Source of the DNA: Alloyangia pacifica
GTDB lineage: Bacteria; Pseudomonadota; Alphaproteobacteria; Rhodobacterales; Rhodobacteraceae
Assembly (NCBI RefSeq): GCF_900116195.1
Contig: NZ_FOZW01000011.1
Coordinates: 1-64,000 of the forward strand
Direction: 5' to 3'
Length of the DNA: 64,000 bases
Position numbers and translations under genes: made by a program. Below the pieces are notes generated by a model that made no database searches, was not told where the DNA came from, and was given only the letters and a program-made list of their open reading frames with translations. Shown piece after piece: positions 9,595 through 16,785 of the stretch (its first letter is position 1; each line of letters starts with the position of its first letter).

Positions 9595-10566
9595 ATGAAA
9601 ACGCTCATGCTCTCCGCCGCGCTCTGCCTTGCCGCATCCGGCGCACTGGCCGGCAAGGCCTTCGTCTCGAACGAACGGGGCAATACGATCACCGTGCTCG
9701 ATACCGAAACCTGGGAAGTGATCACCGAGTTCGCGGGCGGCAACCGGCCGCGCGGCATCACCCTCTCGCCGGATGGCACGCTGCTCTATGTCTGCGCCTC
9801 GGATGACGACACGGTGCGGGTCTTCGATACCGAGACATATGAAGAGCTCTACACGCTGCCCTCCGGGCCCGATCCCGAGCTCTTCGTGCTCGATCGCAGC
9901 GGCAGCCCGCTCTACATCGCCAACGAGGATGACAACCTCGTCACGGTGACCGACACGCAGACCCACACGATCCTCGCGGAGGTGCCGGTGGGGGTGGAGC
10001 CCGAGGGCATGGCGATCTCGCCCGACCATCGCTGGGTGGTGAACACCTCGGAAACCACCAACATGGCGCATTTCATCTCGACCGTGGACTACCAGATCAA
10101 GCACAATATCCTCGTCGACCAGCGGCCGCGCTACGCCGAGTATCTCGACGACGGCACCCGGCTCTTCGTCAGCTCCGAGATCGGCGGCACGGTCAGCGTG
10201 ATCGACATCGCCGAGGATGGCACACCGACGCTGACGCAGAAGATTGGCTTCGAGGTGCCGGGTGTGCTGCCCGAATGGCTGCAGCCGGTGGGGGTGAAGG
10301 CCACTTCCGACGGCAGCCGCATTTTCGTGGCGCTCGGGCCGGCCAACCGCGTGGCGGTGATCGACGGGACAAGCCTCGAGGTGATCGACTACATCATGGT
10401 CGGGCAGCGGGTCTGGCAGATGGCCTTCACCCCGGGAGAAGAGTACCTGTTGACCACCAACGGAAACTCGAACGACGTCACGATCATCGACGTGACCGCG
10501 GAAAAAGCGATCAAGTCGGTGCAGGTGGGGCAGCAACCCTGGGGCGTGGCGATCACGCCGAACTGA
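9595..10566 (+). CDS. PQQ-catabolism-associated beta-propeller protein
   Basis: 323 residues: a signal peptide (to about residue 18) and a YVTN/NHL-like propeller with repeated blades such as ITLSPDGTLLYVCASDDDTV. It follows the substrate-binding gene by eight bases. ATG 9595 has GAGG six bases upstream and is preferred over the overlapping ATG 9583. The family is found repeatedly in quinoprotein alcohol-oxidation clusters; its activity has not been shown, and a scaffold or metal/cofactor delivery role is only possible. Confidence 0.8.
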   Translation: MKTLMLSAALCLAASGALAGKAFVSNERGNTITVLDTETWEVITEFAGGNRPRGITLSPDGTLLYVCASDDDTVRVFDTETYEELYTLPSGPDPELFVLDRSGSPLYIANEDDNLVTVTDTQTHTILAEVPVGVEPEGMAISPDHRWVVNTSETTNMAHFISTVDYQIKHNILVDQRPRYAEYLDDGTRLFVSSEIGGTVSVIDIAEDGTPTLTQKIGFEVPGVLPEWLQPVGVKATSDGSRIFVALGPANRVAVIDGTSLEVIDYIMVGQRVWQMAFTPGEEYLLTTNGNSNDVTIIDVTAEKAIKSVQVGQQPWGVAITPN

Positions 10567-10594
10567 AGCAGCGCTCCGGGCGGAAGGGACGAAG

Positions 10595-11560
10595 ATGAAG
10601 AGATTTCTCACTGCATTGGCACTGGGCTGCGTCACCGCCATGTCGGCCGCCGCGCAGGATCTGCCGGTGGTGCGGGCCGCCGTGCTGAAGATCGGCACGG
10701 TGAACTGGGAGCTGTCGACGATCGTCGAGAACGGTCTCGACGAGAAGCACGGCTTCACGCTCGAAATGGTGCCCTATGCCGACAACGGTGCCACCCGCAT
10801 CGCGGTCGAGGGCGGCGAGGCCGACATGGCTGTCGCTGATTGGATCTGGGTCGCGCGGCAGCGCGCCGAGGGCAAGGATTACGTTGTCGTGCCCTATTCC
10901 CGTGCAGTGGGCGGGCTGCTGGTGCCGGAGGGCTCGGACGTCGAGACGTTGGCCGACCTCAAGGGCGGCAAGATCGGCATCGCCGGAGGGCCGCTCGACA
11001 AGTCGTGGCTGATCCTGCGCGCCTTTGCGCAACAGGAGTACGGCATGGACCTCAAGGCCGACACCGAGCAGGTCTTCGGTGCGCCGCCACTGATCTTCAA
11101 GTCGGGCCTGTCGGGGGATTACGCGGGGGCGATCAACTTCTGGCACTTCCTCGCCAAGATGAAGGCGGCCGGGATGCGCGAGCTGATCTCGGTGGAAACG
11201 GCGGCAGAAGCGCTGGGGCTCGACCCCGATGTGCCGCTGCTGGGCTATTATTTCAAGGGCGACTTCCTCTCCGACCACGCGGGGTTGGCGCAGTCCTTCT
11301 TCGAGGCCAGCCGCGACGCCAAGGACCTGCTCGCGCAAGACCCGGCGGCCTGGGAGGCGCTGCGCCCGCAGATGAACGCCGGGGATGACGCCCAGTTCGA
11401 GCAGCTGCGCGACGATTGGCTGGCCGGCGTTCCGGCCCGCGGCCCGGTGGATGCCGAGGCGGCGGGCAAGCTCCTGTCGCTGATGGCCGAACTGGGCGGA
11501 GCGGAGCTGGTGGGGCAGGCGAGCCGGGTGCCCGACGGCCTCTTCGCCGACGTTCAATGA
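10595..11560 (+). CDS. NMT1/SsuA-type ABC substrate-binding protein
   Basis: 321 residues with a signal peptide ending AAA near residue 20. The periplasmic type 2 fold is shown by the start LPVVRAAVLKIGTVNWEL, the GGEADMAVADWIWVA lobe-1 end and GGKIGIAGGPLDKSWL. This is the nitrate/taurine/thiamine-precursor class of binding proteins. It is followed by an ATPase gene of the matching class, but no permease gene is present. Gap to the preceding gene is 28 bases, so it probably belongs to the same operon. Confidence 0.8.
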   Translation: MKRFLTALALGCVTAMSAAAQDLPVVRAAVLKIGTVNWELSTIVENGLDEKHGFTLEMVPYADNGATRIAVEGGEADMAVADWIWVARQRAEGKDYVVVPYSRAVGGLLVPEGSDVETLADLKGGKIGIAGGPLDKSWLILRAFAQQEYGMDLKADTEQVFGAPPLIFKSGLSGDYAGAINFWHFLAKMKAAGMRELISVETAAEALGLDPDVPLLGYYFKGDFLSDHAGLAQSFFEASRDAKDLLAQDPAAWEALRPQMNAGDDAQFEQLRDDWLAGVPARGPVDAEAAGKLLSLMAELGGAELVGQASRVPDGLFADVQ

Positions 11561-11570
11561 GCGCTCCGCA

Positions 11571-12242
11571 ATGACTCCACGAACCAACCCAGAGGACCCG
11601 CGGGTCGTGCCGCTGCACCCCGAACTGGCGGACCCCGGCGCGGTGCGCGTCGAGATCCGCTCGAAACGCTTCGGTGGGACCGAGGTGCTGCGCAACGTGC
11701 ATTTCACCATCTCGCGCGGCGAGACCGTGGCGTTGCTCGGCCCGTCGGGCATCGGCAAATCGACCGTCCTGCGGATCGTGGCGGGGCTGGATGCGGCCTT
11801 CGACGGTGAGGTGACGCGCCCGGCGCATATGGCCATGGTGTTCCAAGAGCCGACCCTGATGCCTTGGCGCACGGCGTTGCAGAACCTCATGCTGGTGCAC
11901 CCCGAACTGAGCGAGCGCGACGCACGGGTGACGCTCGACCGGGTCGGGCTGCAAGGGCGGCACGATGCCTTTCCGCGCAGCCTCTCGCTCGGGCAACAGC
12001 GCCGGCTGGCGCTGGCCCGGGCATTTGCCGGGCGGCTCGACCTTCTGGTGATGGACGAGCCCTTCGTGTCGCTCGACCCTGAACTTGCCGAGGCGATGCT
12101 CTCGCTCACCGAAGAGCTGATCGCCGAATTGCGCCCCGCCGTGCTCTTTGTCACCCACGCGCGCGGCGAGGCCGAAAGATTGGCCAGCCGGATCCTGCAG
12201 TTGCAGGGTCAGCCCGCCACGTTGACCCCGCATCTGGTCTGA
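11571..12242 (+). CDS. ABC transporter ATP-binding protein (nitrate/taurine class)
   Basis: 223 residues with Walker A LGPSGIGKST near residue 58, a Q-loop MVFQEPTLMPWR, the signature LSLGQQRRLALARAF and Walker B LLVMDEPF, then a switch His in FVTHARGEAERLA. All motifs for ATP hydrolysis are present. It should power import with the binding protein encoded ten bases upstream, but the membrane component is missing from the cluster. It may borrow a permease from elsewhere, or the pair may have been adapted to another purpose. Confidence 0.85.
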   Translation: MTPRTNPEDPRVVPLHPELADPGAVRVEIRSKRFGGTEVLRNVHFTISRGETVALLGPSGIGKSTVLRIVAGLDAAFDGEVTRPAHMAMVFQEPTLMPWRTALQNLMLVHPELSERDARVTLDRVGLQGRHDAFPRSLSLGQQRRLALARAFAGRLDLLVMDEPFVSLDPELAEAMLSLTEELIAELRPAVLFVTHARGEAERLASRILQLQGQPATLTPHLV

Positions 12243-12258
12243 AGGAGGAGCCAAGACC

Positions 12259-12687
12259 ATGAAAACGACCCTGATCGCCGCCGCGCTTGCCGCGCTGGCG
12301 CTGCCCGCTGCCGCGCATGAATACGGTTTTGCCGGCATTCTTTCGAACACCAACTCCGAGGAAATGCCCGAAATTACCCTGTCGGTAGGCAAGCCGCTGG
12401 CCGAGGGGCCGATCACCCTGAAGTCGGGCATGATGTACGAGCTCGAAATCGAGGCCGACGGGACCGGCGAACTGGGGCTGGAGGGGCCGGGCTTCTTCAG
12501 GGCGATCTGGGTGAACGAGGTGGTGATCAACGGACTGGAAATCCGCCCCTACGGGCTGGAGAGCGTCGAGTTCGACGAGGCCGGCGAGATGGAGATCGAG
12601 TTCCTCGCGATCAAGCCGGGCCAGTACTACCTGAAAATCCCAGGATCGACCGGCGAGAGCCAGCGAGTGGAGATCGTCATCCAGTAG
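12259..12687 (+). CDS. Small periplasmic protein, possibly cupredoxin-like
   Basis: 142 residues: a signal peptide (hydrophobic residues 4-18) followed by HEYGFAG, then an all-beta pattern with alternating charged and hydrophobic residues. The ordering (LKSGMMYELEIEADG, GFFRAIWVNEVVI, then a C-terminal FLAIKPGQYYLKIPG) resembles cupredoxin-like domains, where a GxY-x-x turn precedes the last strand. A full Cys/His copper site is not visible, so metal binding is unproven. AAGGAGGAG sits just upstream of ATG 12259. It ends the substrate-binding/ATPase unit. Confidence 0.6.
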   Translation: MKTTLIAAALAALALPAAAHEYGFAGILSNTNSEEMPEITLSVGKPLAEGPITLKSGMMYELEIEADGTGELGLEGPGFFRAIWVNEVVINGLEIRPYGLESVEFDEAGEMEIEFLAIKPGQYYLKIPGSTGESQRVEIVIQ

Positions 12688-13340
12688 CGGACGAGGCGCG
12701 TGCATTGGTCCGGAGCCGCCAGAGAGGGCAGGTTTCGGACCCATTGCTCAGGGGCCGGGACCGCTTGTGTTGCGATGCCGCCGGGAGGCCTGCGCCCGAA
12801 GCCGCTCGCGCGTCGCTTGAGCAACAATCGCGGCTCCATGGTCCGAAAGGCGCCGGGGCTGGCGGGCTGTGACCTTCCAGCCTCTTCGGCACCTCACCCG
12901 ACCATTCGCATCGGTTGTGCGCAACCGGGTGATCCGAGCGTTTTGCCTATGCGATCGCGCCGGTGGGCCTCTTCACGTTGCCCCAGGGTCCTCGGGGAGC
13001 TGGCCGAACGCATTTCCAAGGGCCGATGGCGGCCCCGAATCCAGAGTTCGGCCGATCATGCGAGATGGCCTCCCAAGGCGTGGTGAGACTTTCGGCTTCG
13101 GCGATTGTTTCGACCGAGGCAAACCCATCCGGAAACTGGAAATGTCAGCCGATAGAATGGAGGCAGGACCTTTTCAGGTGTTGGTGTCTGTGCCTTTCGC
13201 AATCCCTCTCTGAGACGGAAGATCTGCGACCTACGGCTGTGTTTCGGCTCTCTTCTCGCACCAGTAGAATGGCGGGACTGACACCTTGACCACAAGAAAG
13301 ACCGAGAGTTTCCAGACCAGCCATGCCGAAGGAATTTGCA
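12688..13340. other. Long intergenic region without a recognisable gene
   Basis: About 650 bases with only arginine-rich, unrecognisable short frames on both strands. It probably contains the terminator of the preceding unit and the promoter of the DUF58-like gene. No IS end, RNA gene or clear operator was recognised. Confidence 0.4.
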
Positions 13341-13982
13341 ATGAGCCCTTCCATGCACGTGCCCGGCGCCAGTCTGACTGCTTCGGAACTGGGCGTGCTA
13401 CGCCACACGGCGCAGGAGCATTCCGACGTTTGGGAGGCGCAGGATTGGCCGGGCGCGGTGCTGGTCGCCGATTTCCGTCCCTCCATGCTCAGGGGGCAGC
13501 TGCGCGCCTTCCGTTCGGTCGCGGCCGCCGAGGCGCTGGCCCTGATCGGATGGCGCGTGGCGCTCGACGGCGGCTGGGTCGCGCTGCTTGCGCTAGGGGC
13601 GAGCGCCCCCGTTGTGGTCCCGGCGACGCGCGGGGAGGCCGGCATGCAAAAGGTGATCGCCGGGCTCGTCGGTGCTCATGAGATGGCTGAGGCGATGGCG
13701 CTGGCCGGGCGTTTCGACGATCCGCCGTTGGCGCTCGGGCTGCAGAAGGTCGACGAACTTGCGCTGCCGGGGGCGTTGCTGGTGATCGCCTCTAGCTTCC
13801 AGGTGCCGGGACCGGGACTCGCGGCGCGGGTCGAGGCTTTGGCGCGGGCGCATCTGCTGCGGCTGCTGCATGTGACTGATGGCGAAGGCATGGAGACCGG
13901 CAAGGGCTGCGGGCTTGTTTCACTGGATGCGAACCTACCACCGGAACAGGCGGCGCCCTTTCTTGGCCGGGCGCTGCGCTGA
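13341..13982 (+). CDS. Shortened DUF58-like (MxaS-type) protein
   Basis: 213 residues, no signal peptide or membrane segment. The core [20 protein letters not shown] plus [15 protein letters not shown] matches the von Willebrand-A-like part of DUF58 proteins, which work with MoxR ATPases as assembly factors (MxaS in methanol dehydrogenase clusters). The N-terminal [11 protein letters not shown] start of the family is also present, but the GDD/RRIDW segment that normally joins the two is missing. ATG 13341 has AAGGA eight bases upstream. No MoxR partner gene is in the window. It may be a specialised or an internally deleted member. Confidence 0.55.
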   Translation: MSPSMHVPGASLTASELGVLRHTAQEHSDVWEAQDWPGAVLVADFRPSMLRGQLRAFRSVAAAEALALIGWRVALDGGWVALLALGASAPVVVPATRGEAGMQKVIAGLVGAHEMAEAMALAGRFDDPPLALGLQKVDELALPGALLVIASSFQVPGPGLAARVEALARAHLLRLLHVTDGEGMETGKGCGLVSLDANLPPEQAAPFLGRALR

Positions 13983-14142
13983 GCGGTTCCGGCTGTTCGC
14001 GCGGCTGGAAATCGCGGCAGGAGCGCCGGCAAAGAGACGCCGAGCCGATACGAATGGTTGCATTGCCACATCCCGAGCGAGGTCTCACCCTTGCTCCATG
14101 GTGCCGCAGGGAGGCGGGGCCGCATGGGAGGAGCAAGAGGAA

Positions 14143-14772
14143 ATGGGAATTCTCGACAAGTTGTTCGGCGGGGATGAGAACCCCTCCACGGCACCGCAGT
14201 TCAGCCACGTGAAGATTCACCCGCAGGTGGACAATGGCGTCACCCCGGCCCAGCCGGGATTTGCCGGCGGCACGCTCAGGTGCAAATGCGCCAGCGCGCC
14301 GGTGGTGGTGAAGGTCGGTGCGCAGACCGCGCATAACCACGTCTGCGGATGCACCAAGTGCTGGAAACCCGATGGTGCGATCTTCAGCCAGGTCGCCGTC
14401 GTCGCCCGCGACCAGCTCTCAGTGACCGAGAACGCGGACAAGCTGGAGATCGTGGATGCTTCGGCAGCGATCCAGCGGCACGCGTGCAAGGGCTGCGGGG
14501 TGCACATGTACGGTCGCATCGAGAATACCGGCCACCCGTTCCACGGGCTCGATTTCGTGCATACGGAACTGTCGTCCGACGGCGGCTGGTCGCCGGCGGA
14601 ATTTGCCGCCTTCGTCTCATCGATCATTGAATCGGGGGTCGCTCCGGCGCGCATGGACGATATCCGCGGCCGACTGCGAGAACTCGGCCTTGAACCCTAC
14701 GATTGCCTGTCGCCGCCTCTGATGGATGCCATCGCGACGCATGTCGCGCAGCAGAGTGGAGCGCTGACATAG
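14143..14772 (+). CDS. gfa: S-(hydroxymethyl)glutathione synthase (glutathione-dependent formaldehyde-activating enzyme)
   Basis: 209 residues of the GFA family, which promotes condensation of formaldehyde with glutathione. The zinc-binding cysteines are visible in order: CKC near residue 47, CGCTKCW near residue 69 and CKGCG near residue 114. The family start [11 protein letters not shown] is at about residue 25, preceded by a short [10 protein letters not shown] extension. ATG 14143 follows GAGGAGCAAGAGG. The product is the substrate of the dehydrogenase at the left edge of the window, so the whole glutathione formaldehyde route is encoded here. Confidence 0.9.
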   Translation: MGILDKLFGGDENPSTAPQFSHVKIHPQVDNGVTPAQPGFAGGTLRCKCASAPVVVKVGAQTAHNHVCGCTKCWKPDGAIFSQVAVVARDQLSVTENADKLEIVDASAAIQRHACKGCGVHMYGRIENTGHPFHGLDFVHTELSSDGGWSPAEFAAFVSSIIESGVAPARMDDIRGRLRELGLEPYDCLSPPLMDAIATHVAQQSGALT

Positions 14773-14791
14773 CCTGAAAAGGGGCGCGTGC

Positions 14792-14813
14792 CGGGCGAGG
14801 AATGGCTCGCCCG
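14792..14813 (+). terminator. Hairpin after gfa
   Basis: CGGGCGAG, loop GAATGG, CTCGCCCG: a perfect 8-bp stem 19 bases past the gfa stop, extendable with GC-rich flanks. There is no T-run. Confidence 0.55.
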
Positions 14814-14896
14814 CGCGCGCTGTATTGCCGTTGCGGAACAATACCATTGCGTGAGCGGAAATTCCTGCGTTAACCTTTTCGCGGGAGGAGAGTTCA

Positions 14897-15622
14897 ATGA
14901 AAGACCTGCAAGATGCTGCGGCATCGGGCACTATGGGATCTGTCCTGATTGTCGACGACCATCCGCTGTATAGCGATGCGCTCGCTGCGGCGCTGAGGAT
15001 GGCTTTCCCGGAGTGCCAGTCGGCCAAGGCCCAGTCCCTCGGCGCGGCGCTCGACCTGCTCGCCTCCGGGTGCCGGCCTGACCTCGTAATTTTCGATCTG
15101 AAGCTTCCGGATGTCTGCGGCATCTCGGGATTTCAAAGGTTGCGCGAGGCGCTGCCCGATGTTCCGGTGCTGGTGGTCTCGTCACTGACCTCGGCGCAGG
15201 TGGTGCAGGCGTTGATGGCCGAGGGAGCTGCGGGCTTCCTGCCCAAGGACGCGCCGGCACCGCTGCTGCGAGAGGCGCTCGAGAGTATTGTCGCAGGGCG
15301 CTGCTACGTGCATCCGGGCTATCTCGGCGCGGCGGTTTCCGAGCCGGAGGAGGTGCCCTTCGAGAAGGCGCATCCCAAGCTGGCCGAGCTGACGCCGCAG
15401 CAGAAGCGCATCATGAAGCTGATCTGCGCGGGCAAGCCGAACAAGCAGATCGCCTACGAACTGGACTTGGCTGAGGCCACGGTGAAGGCGCATATCACCG
15501 CGCTGCTGCGGCGGCTCGGAGTGCAGAACAGGACGCAGGCGGCGGTGCTCGTGGAAAACTCGCAGCCCGCCACGAACATCGGTACCGCTGACGCCGATGT
15601 GCAGGCCTTTCTGAGTAGCTGA
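14897..15622 (+). CDS. LuxR/NarL-type response regulator (FlhR-like)
   Basis: 241 residues. The receiver domain (about residues 13-130) has the phospho-acceptor Asp67 in VIFDLKLPD and the conserved Lys in GFLPKDAPAPLL. The LuxR-type helix-turn-helix (about 160-220) starts LTPQQKRIMKLICAGKPNKQIAYEL. Paracoccus uses a kinase/NarL-type regulator pair (FlhSR) to control formaldehyde and methanol oxidation genes; this gene, followed by a FIST protein and a kinase, is the obvious counterpart. GGGAGGAG lies six bases upstream of ATG 14897. Confidence 0.88.
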   Translation: MKDLQDAAASGTMGSVLIVDDHPLYSDALAAALRMAFPECQSAKAQSLGAALDLLASGCRPDLVIFDLKLPDVCGISGFQRLREALPDVPVLVVSSLTSAQVVQALMAEGAAGFLPKDAPAPLLREALESIVAGRCYVHPGYLGAAVSEPEEVPFEKAHPKLAELTPQQKRIMKLICAGKPNKQIAYELDLAEATVKAHITALLRRLGVQNRTQAAVLVENSQPATNIGTADADVQAFLSS

Positions 15623-15627
15623 CCCGA

Positions 15628-16785
15628 ATGGCGACAGAGGGCCCGCTGCCCCGTTTCGTCCGCATCGCGGTCTCGCATGAACGCGAGGCCGCCGCAGCTG
15701 TCACCGAGGCGCTGGCGATGCTCGACCTCGCCGAAACCTGTTTCATCATGGCCTTCATGCCCGAGGGACTGAAGCTGGACGTGGTGGCCGAGGCGCTGGA
15801 GGCGGGCGCGGGCGGCGTACCGGTCTTCGGATGCACCACCGCAGGAACCATCACCCCCGCGGGCTACGAGACCGGAGCACTGCTGCTGCTGGCCTTTCCG
15901 CGTGAGCATTTCCGCTGCGCCTCGATGCTGATCTCGCCGCTGAAGCCGCTGTTGATGAAATCGATCGCCGCCGACGTGCAGAACCATGCGGCCCGCTTCC
16001 GGCATACCGCGGGCTGGAACCGACTGGCATTCATCCTCGCCGACGGCCTGTCGAAACAGGAGGAGATGCTGGTTGCCACGCTCGAGGCGGCGCTTGGACA
16101 GGTCCCGGTCTTCGGTGGCTCGGCAGGCGACAACCTGGCTTTCGACGAGACCTTCGTCCTGCATGAGGGGCGGTTTTGCAGCAATGCGGCTCTTCTACTT
16201 CTGGTCGAAACGGACCTCGAGTTCCGCGGGCTCTGCTTTGATCACTTCTTGCCCACGGAGCAGCAGATGGTTGTCACCCATGCCTTGCCCGAGGAGCGGC
16301 TGGTCTTCGAGATCAACGGCGCTCCGGCGGCGCTGGAATACGCACGCATCGTCGGCTGCCCGGTCGAGCGGCTGTCACCGCAGGTCTTCGCCGAGAACCC
16401 GATGCTGGTTCGGCAGAACATGAACTACCACGTGCGGGCGGTCCATGGCGCGCCGAGCACCCACGCTCTGTCCTTTCTGGGGGCGATCGACGACGGGCTG
16501 ATCCTGACGCTTGGTCGGGGCAAGGAGATCCTCGAGACGCTGGAGCACGAGTTGGACGTCACCGGCTCACAGGACACGGCTCCGGATTTCGTGCTTGGTT
16601 TCGACTGCGTGCTGCGCAAGCTGGAGATCGAGCAGAAGCAGCTCGCCCCGTCGGTGAGCGAGATTTTCCGGCGCCGCCGGGTGGTGGGGTTCAACACCTA
16701 CGGCGAGCAGCATTGCGGTGTGCACGTGAACCAGACCTTCGTCGGTGTCGCCTTCTTCGAACCGGGGAGGCGCGATTTCGCATGA
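15628..16785 (+). CDS. FIST N/C domain sensory protein
   Basis: 385 residues with no transmembrane segment. The FIST N region (about 30-210) contains VFGCTTAGTITPAGYE and VFGGSAGDNLAF; the FIST C region (about 220-365) ends at FNTYGEQHCGVHVNQTFVGV. FIST domains are predicted small-ligand sensors linked to signalling. The gene lies five bases after the response regulator and overlaps the kinase start (ATGA), so all three should be made together. It may present a ligand, possibly related to formaldehyde, to the kinase; that is an inference from position. Confidence 0.9.
   Translation: MATEGPLPRFVRIAVSHEREAAAAVTEALAMLDLAETCFIMAFMPEGLKLDVVAEALEAGAGGVPVFGCTTAGTITPAGYETGALLLLAFPREHFRCASMLISPLKPLLMKSIAADVQNHAARFRHTAGWNRLAFILADGLSKQEEMLVATLEAALGQVPVFGGSAGDNLAFDETFVLHEGRFCSNAALLLLVETDLEFRGLCFDHFLPTEQQMVVTHALPEERLVFEINGAPAALEYARIVGCPVERLSPQVFAENPMLVRQNMNYHVRAVHGAPSTHALSFLGAIDDGLILTLGRGKEILETLEHELDVTGSQDTAPDFVLGFDCVLRKLEIEQKQLAPSVSEIFRRRRVVGFNTYGEQHCGVHVNQTFVGVAFFEPGRRDFA

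Noticed and set aside
12700-13213. Plus-strand frames of 100-130 residues in the long gap after the cupredoxin-like gene
   Set aside because: They overlap in different frames, lack ribosome sites and signal features, and resemble no family.
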